Shown: one piece after another, positions 6,495 to 14,839 of the stretch
Layout: each line of letters starts with the position of its first letter
How positions within the stretch are numbered: the first letter of the stretch is position 1
Assembly (NCBI RefSeq): GCF_028473605.1
Contig: NZ_CP097267.1
Location: 1,604,501-1,668,500, forward strand
Length of the DNA stretch: 64,000 nucleotides
Origin: Acidovorax sp. NCPPB 3576
GTDB taxonomy: Bacteria > Pseudomonadota > Gammaproteobacteria > Burkholderiales > Burkholderiaceae_C
Direction of reading: 5' to 3'
Program-made: the position numbers and the translations under genes
Notes under the pieces: model-generated
What the model saw: the letters and a program-made list of their open reading frames with translations, nothing else
Told to the model about the DNA's origin: nothing
Database searches by the model: none

Positions 6495-9443
6495 TTATAT
6501 GGAGACGGCGGCCGACGCTGCCTGCGGCGTGGTCGGAGCGAGCGGCCCGGTGGCGCGCACCATGCGCTTGAGCTCGGGCACGCACGAGCCGCACTGGGTG
6601 CCGCAGCGCAGCGCGCCCTGCAGCTGGGCGAGCCGGTCGGCATCGGTGCCGTGGCACTGCGCCAGGTGGGCGGCGATGGCGGCGTCGGTCACGTTCAGGC
6701 AGGTGCACACGGGCTTGCCGCGCGACTGCACGGCCTGCGCGCCGGAGGGCGCCTGGGCGCCGGGCACGAGCAGCAGGCGGCCATAGCCTTGAGCGGGCAG
6801 CTCTTCCTGCAGCAGCGTCTTGAGCCAGCCCTCGGCCCGGGTGTCGCCGGCCAGCAGCATGCCGGCCAGCAGGGTGTCGCCGCCCTGGCGCTCCAGGCGC
6901 AGCGCGCGGCGCTGGCCCTGGCGGCGGTCGGCGTAGCGCAGGGTTTCGGCGGTGGCGAGGCCCAGCAGGGCTTCGATGCGTTCGATCAGTTCGTCGGGCG
7001 CGGGCCCGTGGCCGGCGGCGCGCAGCAGCACGCCGTGGCGCTCGCGCTCGGGGCCCGCCAGGGGCGCGTTGTTGCTGAAGGGCACGCAACTGGCGAAGGG
7101 CAGGGCGGGCATCAGCGCGGCCAGCGCCTCGCGCGCGGCCAGGGCGCTGTCGGCCGGCAGCCAGGCCATGGCGAGCAGCCGCCAGGGCAGTTCGGCCTTC
7201 AGGATCTTGACGGCGGTGTGCTTGAGTTCGGGCTGCTTGGAGGTGGGGCAGAAGGCCGGCGTGGTGAGCGCGTTCACGCCCGCCAGCGGCGTGCCGGTGG
7301 ACGACTGCCCGCTCAGGTATTCGCTGCCCCAGTGCATGGCGATGAAGGCCTGCGACAGGCCCACGTCGGTGCTGCCCTGCACCGGCACCACGATGGCGCC
7401 GCGCGCGCTGGTGACGTGCACCAGGTCGCCCTCGGCCAGCTGGCGGCGCGCCATGTCCTGCGGGTGCATCTGCACGCTGGGCTCGGCCACGTGGCCGAAC
7501 AGGCGGCCCAGGGTGCCGGTGCGGCTCATGCCGTGCCACTGGTCGCGCAGGCGGCCGGTGGTCAGGCTGAACGGGTAGCGCGCCTGCCGGGGCTCGGCCA
7601 CGGGCTGCCAGGCGTTCGCCGTAAAGCGCGCGCGGCCGTCGGCGGTGGGGAACACGCCGTCTTCGTACAGGCGCGCTTTGCCCAGCGGGCGGGGCGGGGC
7701 CGAAGGGTCGGCATCGGCATCGGTGTTGTCGGCGGCGCCGGCCGGGCAGGGCCACTGCTGCGGGCCCTGCGCATCGAGCAGCGCCCACGACAGGCCGGTG
7801 ATGTCCAGGTCGCGCCCGCGCGTGCTCTCGCGGTGCTCGTTCCACACGGCCTCGGCGCCGCGCTCGGCCTCGCCGTCGCCGGTGGCATAGGGGAAGAGCG
7901 TGGGCGCACCCGGGCGCAGCCGCGCCTCCAGCCGGTGGGCGAACTGCACGGCGATGGCCCAGTCGTGGCGCGTGTCGCCGGGTGCGGGCACGGCGGGGCG
8001 CACGCGGGAGATGCGGCGCTCGCTGTTGGTGACCGTGCCGGTCTTCTCGCCCCAGGTGGTGGCGGGCAGCAGCAGGTCGGCGTACTGCGCGGTGGCGGTG
8101 GTGGCGAAGGCCTCCTGCACCACCACGAACTCGGCGCGCTCCAGCGCGCGGCGCACGGTGGCCTGGTCGGGCAGGCTCTGCGCCGGGTTGGTGCAGGCGA
8201 TCCACAGCGCCCGGATCTCGCCGTCGGCCGCGGCCTGGAACATCTCCACGGCGGACTTGCCGGGCACGCTCGGCACCCCGGGCACGCCCCAGAGCGCGGC
8301 CACTTCGGCGCGGTGCTCGGGGTTGGCCAGGTCGCGGTGGGCCGACAGCAGGTTGGCCAGGCCCCCCACCTCGCGCCCGCCCATGGCGTTGGGCTGCCCG
8401 GTGAGCGAGAACGGCCCCGCGCCCGGTTGGCCGATCTGGCCGGTGGCCAGGTGCAGGTTGATGAGCGCGGCGTTCTTGGCGGTGCCGCTGGTGCTCTGGT
8501 TCAGGCCCTGGCAATAGAGGCTGAGCGTGGGCTGGCGCGCGGCCGGGGCGGCCCCCGCGCCCGGGGGATTGCCGACGCCGGAGAACCAGCGCGCCGCGGT
8601 GGCCAGATCCGCCTCGGTGATGCCGCACACCTCGGCCACGCGGGCGGGCGTGCAGTCGCGCACCAGGGCCTTGAGCGCGTCGAAGCCGGTGGTGTGCGCG
8701 GCGATGTAGGCGTTGTCCACCCAGCCTTCCCACAGCATGAGGTGCAGCATGCCGTGGAACAGCATGACGTCGCTGCCTGGCTGGATGGGCAGGAACAGGT
8801 CGGCCAGCCCGGCGGTCTCGGTGCGGCGCGGGTCGGCCACGATGATCTTCATGCCCGGGTTGGCGGCCTTGGCGTCCTCGATGCGGCGAAACAGGATGGG
8901 GTGCGCCCACGCGGTGTTGCTGCCCACGATGAAGAGGCACTGCGCGTGCTGCACGTCGTCGTAGCAGGTGGGCGGCGCGTCGGCGCCAAGCGTGGCCTTG
9001 TAGCCGGCCACGGCGCTGCTCATGCACAGGCGCGAGTTGGTGTCGATGTTGTTGGTGCCGACGAGGCCCTTGGCGAGCTTGTTGAAGACGTAGTAGTCCT
9101 CGGTGAGGAGCTGGCCGGAGACGTAGAAGCCGACGGCGTCGGGGCCGTGCCGGGCGATGGTGTCGGCGAATTTCTGGGCGGCGGTGTCGAGGGCTGCTTC
9201 CCAGGCGATGGGCTGGGGTTTGTCGCCGCGCTGGGGGCGGTGCTGTGGGGTGAGCAGGCGGGTCTGGAGGGTGACGGGGCTGGCGGCGGTGAGGTGGAGG
9301 GTGGAGCCTTTGGTGCAGAGGCGGCCGAAGTTGGCGGGGTGGGTGGGGTCGCCTTTCACGTGGGTGATCTGGGCGCCGGTGGATTCGATGATCACGCCGC
9401 AGCCTACGCCGCAGTAGGGGCAGGTGGATTTTGTTTGTTTCAT
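6495..9443 (-). CDS. nasA: Assimilatory nitrate reductase catalytic subunit with C-terminal [2Fe-2S] domain
   Basis: This gene encodes 982 residues. It reduces nitrate to nitrite in the cytoplasm using a molybdopterin guanine dinucleotide cofactor. The N-terminus carries the [4Fe-4S] ligands in CPYCGVGCGV plus GRLCTKG. Molybdopterin-oxidoreductase segments follow (GTNNIDTNSRLCMSSAV, FIVGSNTAWAHPILFRRI), then a molydopterin dinucleotide-binding region (PFSLTTGRLRDQWHGMSRTG). After about residue 880 a BFD-like [2Fe-2S] domain appears (CTCLNV ... CGTQCGSC), typical of the longer NasA/NarB forms that take electrons from a NasB/NasC-type partner. No such electron-transfer subunit is in the window. 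It lies between nirD and ybiB, separated from nirD by the giant inverted repeat. Confidence 0.96.
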   Translation of the reverse strand: MKQTKSTCPYCGVGCGVIIESTGAQITHVKGDPTHPANFGRLCTKGSTLHLTAASPVTLQTRLLTPQHRPQRGDKPQPIAWEAALDTAAQKFADTIARHGPDAVGFYVSGQLLTEDYYVFNKLAKGLVGTNNIDTNSRLCMSSAVAGYKATLGADAPPTCYDDVQHAQCLFIVGSNTAWAHPILFRRIEDAKAANPGMKIIVADPRRTETAGLADLFLPIQPGSDVMLFHGMLHLMLWEGWVDNAYIAAHTTGFDALKALVRDCTPARVAEVCGITEADLATAARWFSGVGNPPGAGAAPAARQPTLSLYCQGLNQSTSGTAKNAALINLHLATGQIGQPGAGPFSLTGQPNAMGGREVGGLANLLSAHRDLANPEHRAEVAALWGVPGVPSVPGKSAVEMFQAAADGEIRALWIACTNPAQSLPDQATVRRALERAEFVVVQEAFATTATAQYADLLLPATTWGEKTGTVTNSERRISRVRPAVPAPGDTRHDWAIAVQFAHRLEARLRPGAPTLFPYATGDGEAERGAEAVWNEHRESTRGRDLDITGLSWALLDAQGPQQWPCPAGAADNTDADADPSAPPRPLGKARLYEDGVFPTADGRARFTANAWQPVAEPRQARYPFSLTTGRLRDQWHGMSRTGTLGRLFGHVAEPSVQMHPQDMARRQLAEGDLVHVTSARGAIVVPVQGSTDVGLSQAFIAMHWGSEYLSGQSSTGTPLAGVNALTTPAFCPTSKQPELKHTAVKILKAELPWRLLAMAWLPADSALAAREALAALMPALPFASCVPFSNNAPLAGPERERHGVLLRAAGHGPAPDELIERIEALLGLATAETLRYADRRQGQRRALRLERQGGDTLLAGMLLAGDTRAEGWLKTLLQEELPAQGYGRLLLVPGAQAPSGAQAVQSRGKPVCTCLNVTDAAIAAHLAQCHGTDADRLAQLQGALRCGTQCGSCVPELKRMVRATGPLAPTTPQAASAAVSI

Positions 9444-9494
9444 GGCGTGGGTTCTTTTGGGTGGCTGGTTGCCGGCTTGTTTGTTGGGTGTTGT

Positions 9495-9511
9495 GCTATT
9501 GATTTTATAGT
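9495..9511. repeat. GCTAT-N7-ATAGT short interspersed palindrome
   Basis: GCTAT, seven bases, then ATAGT, 52 bp upstream of nasA. One mismatch from the GCTAT-N7-ATAGC form seen at three other places in the window. Confidence 0.45.
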
Positions 9512-9561
9512 TGCTGGATGGTTACGTTCCGGGGCCGGGAGTTGCGCCCGGCGGCGCACTC

Positions 9562-10122
9562 ACTTTCTTTTGCTTCGCCAAAAGAAAGTAAGCAAAGAAA
9601 AGGCGACCCTGCTGGCTGCGTCCCCGTTCGCCTTTCGGCGAACGGGGAAACCTGCGGTGCTCGGTCGCGGGTCGCGCTGCGGAACTCGCTGCGTTCACTG
9701 CGTGAACTCCGCTCAAACAACCGCAGCGAGTCAGATGACGAAGGCAGGTGTGTCCTGCGGCACACCTGCCCGCCCCGCGCCCTGCGCTCCTCGGCGCATC
9801 CAGAAGGGAACCCGCCAGCCGGGCCATTGCTTCGCTCGGCCCTGGGTGCGCGGCGCCACGCGCTCGCGCACGGGCGGCCGAGCGGAGCGATGGCCCGTGT
9901 GGGCTGTTGGGCCGCTGGGTTCCCTTCTGGATGTGCCGAGGAGCGCAGCGGCTGGCGGAAAAAGGGCCGCGCGCTGTTTGAGCGCAACGCAGTGGAGCGA
10001 GTTTGCGCGGACCCCGCCAGCCGCGAGCACCGCAGGTTGCCCGAAGCGAAGCGCAGGGACGCAGCCAGCAGGGTCGCCTTTCTTTTGGGTACGTTTCTTT
10101 GGCGAAGCAAAGAAAAGTACCT
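9562..10122. repeat. Giant nested inverted repeat between nirD and nasA
   Basis: The two halves of this 0.56-kb block are reverse complements over most of their length. The outer arms carry a small palindrome around TTTGCTTCGCC and its complement (9562-9589; 10092-10122). Next come GGCGACCCTGCTGGCTGCGT at 9602-9621 and its complement at 10058-10077, then CCTGCGGTGCTCG near 9651 and its complement near 10024. Inner arms contain ATCCAGAAGGGAACCC (from about 9797) and GGGTTCCCTTCTGGAT (about 9917-9933). Both strands are therefore open in several frames that encode low-complexity Arg/Ala-rich peptides, which I treat as artefacts. It lies inside the nirB-nirD-nasA transcription unit. Confidence 0.85.
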
Positions 10123-10194
10123 CGGCCGCCGGGCCGAGACCCGGCCCCGGGAGAAGAAGCCGCAGCCACTGCAAAAACAGAACACAGCCAACAC

Positions 10195-10590
10195 TCAAGC
10201 CCCCAACCCAGACCCAACCACTCGCCTCAAAGGCCCCGCCACCGGCCGCCCCCACTCCACCGCATGCCCCGCCAACTCCACAGCATCCAAAAACACCTCC
10301 CCCCCCTCCACCTTCACCGCAAACTTCGGCGTACACCCCTCATCCGGCGCCGAAGCCTGCCCATCGCACAACCCGATCGTCCAGTTGTGCAGCGGACACG
10401 CCACGCTCGTCCCGAACACGATCCCCTGCGACAGCGGCCCCCCCTTGTGCGGACACCGGTCCAGCAGCGCGAACACCTCGTCCGCCCCGTTGCGGAACAC
10501 GGCCACGTCCAGCCCCTGCGGCCGTGCCACGCGGCGCGAGCCCAGCACGGGAATGTCGTCCACGCGGCAGATGTATTTCCAGTCGCTCAT
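10195..10590 (-). CDS. nirD: Nitrite reductase small subunit (Rieske-type)
   Basis: This gene encodes 131 residues starting MSDWKYICRVDDIP. It is the small subunit of the NADH-dependent assimilatory nitrite reductase. The Rieske-like [2Fe-2S] ligand pattern is intact: CPH in DRCPHKGGPLSQG and C-P-L-H in ACPLHNWTIGLCDG. That agrees with NirD proteins that keep the cluster ligands, whereas some enterobacterial forms have lost them. It starts 77 bp after the nirB stop in the same direction. An extended C-terminal tail (about 20 residues after FLDAVE) has no recognisable motif. Confidence 0.95.
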   Translation of the reverse strand: MSDWKYICRVDDIPVLGSRRVARPQGLDVAVFRNGADEVFALLDRCPHKGGPLSQGIVFGTSVACPLHNWTIGLCDGQASAPDEGCTPKFAVKVEGGEVFLDAVELAGHAVEWGRPVAGPLRRVVGSGLGA

Positions 10591-10667
10591 GGCGGCTCCT
10601 TGCGAATCGGGGTGATGAATGATGGTGGGTGGTGGTTGTAGTCGCTGCGGCAATGGCTGGGCCGCGC

Positions 10668-13118
10668 TCATGGCGCGATGGCGGCGAACTGCCGCGTGTC
10701 CACGCGCGCTTCCTGAAAGTCGAACCACGGGTCGGGCTCGCCATCCAGCGCGAACTGCAGCTGCTCCCACAGCGCGCGGCGGCCTTCGTGGTCTTCGAGG
10801 ATGCGTTTCTTCACGTGATCGAGGCCGACGCGGTTCACGTAGTGCACCGTGCGCTCCAGGTACCAGCCCTCCTGGCGGTACAGCTCGCAGAACGCGCCGG
10901 TGTACTCCAGCACCTCGGCGGCGGTCTTGAGCTTGGTGAAGAAGTGCGCCACCTCGGTCTTGATGCCGCCGTTGCCGGCGATGTACATCTCCCAGCCGCT
11001 GTCCACGCCGATGATGCCCACGTCCTTGATGCCGCTCTCGGCGCAGTTGCGCGGGCAGCCGCTCACCGCGAACTTGACCTTGTGCGGGGCGTACATGCGC
11101 CACATGGCGCGCTCCAGGTCCTTGCCCATCTGCGTGCTGTCCTGCGTGCCCATGCGGCACCATTCGCTGCCCACGCAGGTCTTCACCGTGCGCAGGGCCT
11201 TGGCGTAGGCGTGGCCGCTGGGCATGCCGATGTCCTTCCAAACGGCCTGCAGGTCCTCCTTCTTCACGCCCAGCAGGTCGATGCGCTGGCCGCCCGTCAC
11301 CTTCACCGTGGGGATCTGGTATTTGTCCACCACGTCGGCGATGCGGCGCAGTTCACTGGCCGTGGTCTCGCCGCCCCACATGCGCGGGATCACGCTGTAC
11401 GTGCCGTCTTTCTGGATGTTGGCGTGGCTGCGCTCGTTGATGGCGCGGCTTTGCGGGTCGTCCTTGGCCTCTTTGGGCCAGGTGCTGATGAGGTAGTAGT
11501 TGACGGCCGGGCGGCAGGTGGCGCAGCCGTTGGGCGTCTTCCATTCCAGGAAGGCGAACACGTCGCCGATGGACAGCAGCTTGTTGGCGCGGATCGCGTC
11601 GCGCACGGCCTGGTGGCCGTGGTCGGTGCAGCCGCACACCGCCTTGGTCTTGGGCGTGGCGGAGTAGTCGCCGCCGGCCGTGAACATGATGATCTGCTCC
11701 ACCAGGCCCGTGCACGAGCCGCAGCTGGCGCTGGCCTTGGTGTGCTTTTTCACGTCGTCCAGCGTGAACAGGCCCTTGTCCTTGATGGCCTTGCAGATCG
11801 CGCCCTTGGTCACGCCGTTGCAGCCGCACACCTCGTCGGTGTCGGCCATGGCGGCGGCCTTGCTGTGGCCCTGGTGGCCCGCGTCGCCGATGTTGCTCTC
11901 GCCGAACATCAGCTTGTCGCGGATGTCGCCCACCGTGCGGCCGTCGCGCAGCAGCTTGAAGTACCAGCTGCCGTCCACCGTGTCGCCGTAGAGGCACGCG
12001 CCCACGAGCTTGTCGTCCTTGATGACGAGTTTTTTGTACACGCCGCCGAAAGGGTCGCTCATCACGATCTCCTCGGTGCCTTCGCCGCCCTGGAAGTCGC
12101 CCGCGCTGAACAGGTCGATGCCCGTCACCTTGAGCTTGGTGGAGGTGAGCGAGCCCTGGTAGCGCCCGATGCCGAACTCCGCCAGGTGGTTGGCCAGCAC
12201 CTTGCCCTGCTCGAACAGCGGCGCCACCAGCCCGTAGGCGATGCCCCGGTGCGCGGCGCACTCGCCCACGGCGTAGATGCGCGCATCGGTCGTGGTCTGC
12301 AGCGTGTCGCTCACCACGATGCCGCGGTTGACGTGCAGGCGCATCTTTTCGGCCAGCTGCGTGTTGGGGCGAATGCCCACCGCCATCACCACCAGGTCGG
12401 CGGGCACTTCGGTGCCGTCCTTGAACCGCACGGCCGTCACGCGGCCTCCGCCGTCCGGGCCGCCCACCAGCTCCTGCGTCTGCGCCTTCATCAAAAACTG
12501 CATGCCGCGCTCGGCCAGCGACTTTTGCAGCATCTTGCCGGCCACGTCGTCCAGCTGCCGCTCCATCAGCCAGTCGCCCACGTGCACCACGCTCACCTGC
12601 ATGCCGCGCTTCATCAGCCCGTTGGCTGCCTCCAGCCCCAGCAGCCCGCCGCCGATGACCACTGCGTGCTTGTACGTGGAGGCGGCGTCGATCATGGCCT
12701 GCGTGTCGGCGATGTCGCGGTACGCCAGCACGCCTTGCAGGTCCTTGCCAGGGATCGGCAGGATGAACGGGTTGGAGCCGGTGGCGAGGATCAGCCGGTC
12801 GTACTCGGCGCTGATGGCCTCGCCCGCCGCGTTGGTGGCGTGCACCACCCGGCGCACGCGGTCCACTTCATGCACCGTGAAGCCCGTGTGCAGGTGAATG
12901 CCGTGCTCTTCGTACCAGGCCCAGTCGTTCAGGATGATCTCGTCGATCGTCTGCTCGCCCGCCAGCACGGGCGACAGCAGGATGCGGTTGTAGTTGGGGT
13001 GCGGCTCGGCGCCGAACACCGTGATGTCGTACAGGTCCGGGGCGATCTTGAGCAGCTCTTCGAGCGTGCGCACCCCGGCCATGCCATTGCCCACCATCAC
13101 CAGCCTGGATTTTTTCAT
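10668..13118 (-). CDS. nirB: Nitrite reductase [NAD(P)H] large subunit
   Basis: This gene encodes 816 residues starting MKKSRLVMVGNGMAGVRTLEELL, which is the FAD-binding GxGxxG end. It catalyses six-electron reduction of nitrite to ammonium with NAD(P)H, FAD, [4Fe-4S] and sirohaem. A second nucleotide-binding site is VVIGGGLLGLEAANGL. Two BFD-like [2Fe-2S] segments follow (CGCNGVTKGAI...CGSC and CGCTDHGHQAV...CATC). The sirohaem/[4Fe-4S] ligands are CVGSEWC and SGCPRNC. The start at 13118 is preferred over an upstream in-frame ATG because the longer form would be translated from the terminator hairpin of the leader. It is the first gene of the operon and is controlled by the sigma-54 promoter and ANTAR leader described separately. 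Confidence 0.97.
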   Translation of the reverse strand: MKKSRLVMVGNGMAGVRTLEELLKIAPDLYDITVFGAEPHPNYNRILLSPVLAGEQTIDEIILNDWAWYEEHGIHLHTGFTVHEVDRVRRVVHATNAAGEAISAEYDRLILATGSNPFILPIPGKDLQGVLAYRDIADTQAMIDAASTYKHAVVIGGGLLGLEAANGLMKRGMQVSVVHVGDWLMERQLDDVAGKMLQKSLAERGMQFLMKAQTQELVGGPDGGGRVTAVRFKDGTEVPADLVVMAVGIRPNTQLAEKMRLHVNRGIVVSDTLQTTTDARIYAVGECAAHRGIAYGLVAPLFEQGKVLANHLAEFGIGRYQGSLTSTKLKVTGIDLFSAGDFQGGEGTEEIVMSDPFGGVYKKLVIKDDKLVGACLYGDTVDGSWYFKLLRDGRTVGDIRDKLMFGESNIGDAGHQGHSKAAAMADTDEVCGCNGVTKGAICKAIKDKGLFTLDDVKKHTKASASCGSCTGLVEQIIMFTAGGDYSATPKTKAVCGCTDHGHQAVRDAIRANKLLSIGDVFAFLEWKTPNGCATCRPAVNYYLISTWPKEAKDDPQSRAINERSHANIQKDGTYSVIPRMWGGETTASELRRIADVVDKYQIPTVKVTGGQRIDLLGVKKEDLQAVWKDIGMPSGHAYAKALRTVKTCVGSEWCRMGTQDSTQMGKDLERAMWRMYAPHKVKFAVSGCPRNCAESGIKDVGIIGVDSGWEMYIAGNGGIKTEVAHFFTKLKTAAEVLEYTGAFCELYRQEGWYLERTVHYVNRVGLDHVKKRILEDHEGRRALWEQLQFALDGEPDPWFDFQEARVDTRQFAAIAP

Positions 13119-13144
13119 CGTGACCCCCAATGGGTGTTCGTGCC

Positions 13145-13212
13145 AAAAAACAAAAAAGGCGTCCGCACAGAGCGCGGGCCGTTTCAGCCTGCACATCGGT
13201 GGGGACGCCTTC
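13145..13212 (-). terminator. Leader terminator of the nirB operon (attenuator)
   Basis: On the minus strand AAGGCGTCC (13203-13211) pairs with GGACGCCTT (13156-13164). Long T runs (TTTTTTGTTTTTTGG) follow, ending about 27 nt before the nirB ATG. Placement between the promoter and the first gene, just after the two hexaloop stems, fits a terminator that is overridden by an antiterminator. The nrtA leader has the same stem sequence. Confidence 0.85.
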
Positions 13213-13214
13213 GT

Positions 13215-13272
13215 CCTGGCCGCCCCGTTTCCGCCATTGGAAGGGGCCAGCCATGTGACCGGCATTGGTCAC
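13215..13272 (-). promoter_or_regulatory. ANTAR-protein target RNA: two hexaloop stem-loops (nirB leader)
   Basis: Stem-loop 1 (13255-13272) is GTGACC-AATGCC-GGTCAC, a perfect 6-bp stem. Stem-loop 2 (13215-13250) has TTCC-AATGGC-GGAA at its tip, extended by CCCC/GGGG and CTGGCC/GGCCAG with a small bulge. Both six-base loops have A at position 1 and G at position 4, the established signature for RNAs bound by ANTAR antiterminators such as NasR, NasT and AmiR. The matching protein (NasT) is encoded at 53627-54253. Confidence 0.88.
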
Positions 13273-13283
13273 GGGGTGGGTGT

Positions 13284-13299
13284 TGCAATGCGCGTGCCA
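13284..13299 (-). promoter_or_regulatory. Sigma-54 promoter of nirB
   Basis: The sequence TGGCACGCGCATTGCA matches the RpoN consensus TGGCAC-N5-TTGCA at every defined base. Transcription would start near 13273, immediately before the first ANTAR stem-loop. Confidence 0.88.
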
Positions 13300-13420
13300 G
13301 GTGAAGGCAGTCAGAGGTGTTTCAGGAGAATATGGCTCCACCGCATATGGGACTAGGGGAGTTTGCTATTGATATCGTAGTGTTCTGCCACCCGGTACTG
13401 CTCGACGGCGGGGCAGGTGC

Positions 13421-13435
13421 GAACCGCTTTGGTGC
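13421..13435. promoter_or_regulatory. Candidate NtrC enhancer site upstream of nirB
   Basis: GAACC-GCTTT-GGTGC has one mismatch to the dyad GCACC-N5-GGTGC. It lies about 120-135 bp upstream of the sigma-54 promoter, a usual enhancer distance. Short and degenerate, so tentative. Confidence 0.35.
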
Positions 13436-13493
13436 TTGGGGTGGTGCGCAGCAGATGCATCACGAGGCGATGTGCTCATCGCACCATCGCTGC

Positions 13494-13554
13494 TTCGGTA
13501 ATCCAATCAATGCTTCGCATCCTTTTTTCCATTAGATGGAATGGAAGACACACT
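13494..13554 (+). promoter_or_regulatory. PIP box and -10-like element (HrpX/HrpB-type promoter)
   Basis: TTCGG (13494-13498), exactly 15 bases, then TTCGC (13514-13518) is a perfect TTCGB-N15-TTCGB plant-inducible-promoter box. Exactly 30 bases later CACACT (13549-13554) fits the YANNNT -10 motif expected 30-32 bases downstream. The start codon of the next gene follows 31 bp further on. Confidence 0.82.
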
Positions 13555-13584
13555 GGGGTTTTCAACTTTTCAAAGGAACCCCCC

Positions 13585-14157
13585 ATGGGATGCGTTCAAT
13601 CCAGCACGTCGCGCCGTTCCACGCCGATTCAGACCCCTGCGGCAAACACCCCCGTCGCAACCCCAGGGAACCGATCACCGCTGCAACATGGCTCGCCGTA
13701 TGCAGGCCCAGGTCCAGGCCGAGGACGGACGAGTGCGGCGGGATCCATGGCACCGCGCTCCCCACTACACGCGACAGAGCCAACCACGCGAAACGCCGCA
13801 CGAACTCTCCGACAGCAGCAGGAAGCCATATCGCTTTTGCTGGAGCATGCGATTCAGTACCCCGACCATGGCGGCATGAAGAGCGCCGTGGCAGCGTGCG
13901 AGAAACTGAGTGCAAAAATTCAGAGCTACCTTGTCGGAACAGGACGTCCCGTAGGACCGGATGATGTCAGCAGAAAATTGCAGCGACTTACCAGAATCGT
14001 GAACGAACACCGTGCCGAAGTGGTTGCGGCGATGGTTGATCGAGACGAGAGTATTCCTGCTCAGTCGCCGGTTCGGCCGCATTACAACCCCGCTGATTTC
14101 GAGGTATCGACCGTTTTCCCTGGAGGAAATCTCGATTACGGCAACTACTATCGTTAG
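13585..14157 (+). CDS. Candidate type III secreted effector with N-myristoylation/palmitoylation motif
   Basis: This gene encodes 190 residues. AAGGAA lies 8 nt before the ATG at 13585. An in-frame upstream start exists but would begin before the PIP box and has no ribosome site. The N-terminus MGCVQSSTSRRS fits the eukaryotic N-myristoylation consensus (Gly2, Ser6) with Cys3 as a palmitoylation candidate, as in several plant-pathogen effectors. Residues 1-70 are rich in Ser, Thr, Pro and Gly and lack acidic residues up to about 65, typical of a type III export signal. Residues 70-150 look helical (RTLRQQQEAISLLLEHAI, DDVSRKLQRLTRIVNEHR). The tail is polar and aromatic, ending DYGNYYR. Codons such as CGA, AGA, ATA and TTG are commoner than in the neighbouring nitrate genes, which suggests transfer. 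No known catalytic motif is seen and no secretion apparatus is in the window. Confidence 0.7.
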   Translation: MGCVQSSTSRRSTPIQTPAANTPVATPGNRSPLQHGSPYAGPGPGRGRTSAAGSMAPRSPLHATEPTTRNAARTLRQQQEAISLLLEHAIQYPDHGGMKSAVAACEKLSAKIQSYLVGTGRPVGPDDVSRKLQRLTRIVNEHRAEVVAAMVDRDESIPAQSPVRPHYNPADFEVSTVFPGGNLDYGNYYR

Positions 14158-14383
14158 AGCGGGTTCATCAGCAGGCCTGGTGATGACTGAATGCATGCAG
14201 CTTTCTTCGGGGCGGGGGGCTCGGACCTTCGCCCATGGATTCGCGCAGCGTAGGGGCAAGAGGCTCGGCTCGGTCCAGCCCTGCCCGCCGCATCGATTTG
14301 CCGCCTGCCGCCCGCCTTAGGCCGTCAATGCATTGCTTCGTTGGCAGGCTGGGGTACACCGAGCGCACCCGTCGCATCTCGCG

Positions 14384-14839
14384 TCAGCGCAGAACCGGAT
14401 CGTCCGCCGCCGCGCCCGCACCGCCGGCGGCCCAGCCGCCGCCCAACACCTTGTACAGCGTGACCCGGTTCGTCTGTTCGGCCAGCAGCAGGGTGATCTG
14501 CGTTTGCTGCGCGGCGTACAGCGAGCGTTGTGCATCCAGCACCGTCAGAAAGCTGTCGGCCCCCAGCCGGTAGCGCGCATCGGACAGGTCCAGCGCACGC
14601 TGGGTGGCGTCCAGCAGCGAGCGCTGGGCGGCCAGGCGTTCGCCCAGCGTAGCGCGGTCGGCCAGGGCGTCGGACACTTCGCGGAACGCGGTCTGAATGG
14701 ATTTTTCGTACTGGGCCAGCGCCGTGTCGCGCGCCACTTCGGCCACGCGCAGGTTGGCGTTGTTGCGGCCGGCGTCGAAGATCGGCAGGCGGATCTGCGG
14801 GGCGAAGCTCCAGGTGCCGTTGCCGCCGTCGAACAGGCC
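14384..14839 (-). pseudogene. 3' fragment of a NodT-type outer-membrane efflux factor gene
   Basis: About 150 codons encode the C-terminal part of an OMF ([51 protein letters not shown]). The segment is nearly the same at the DNA level as the 3' end of the intact OMF gene at 27605-29230. Similarity stops abruptly at 14839/14840, so there is no start, signal peptide or N-terminal half. The frame itself is unbroken to its TGA at 14384. The C-terminal dozen residues differ from the intact copy, so this may be the end of a lost paralogous RND operon rather than a recent copy. The 225 bp between the effector gene and this fragment hold nothing I can support. Confidence 0.85.

Noticed and set aside
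9518..10615. Several open frames on both strands in the nirD-nasA gap
   Set aside because: They read through a large inverted repeat and encode mirror-image low-complexity peptides.
6423..10622. A 1399-codon open frame on the plus strand
   Set aside because: Antisense to nasA and running through the inverted repeat; low-complexity Gly/Ala/Arg translation.
10629..13304. An 891-codon open frame opposite nirB
   Set aside because: Shadow of nirB; His/Val/Ala-biased with no domain pattern.
13549..13554. TTAGAT at 13532-13537 as the -10 element of the effector promoter
   Set aside because: It lies only 13 bases after the PIP box; CACACT at 30 bases fits the known spacing better.
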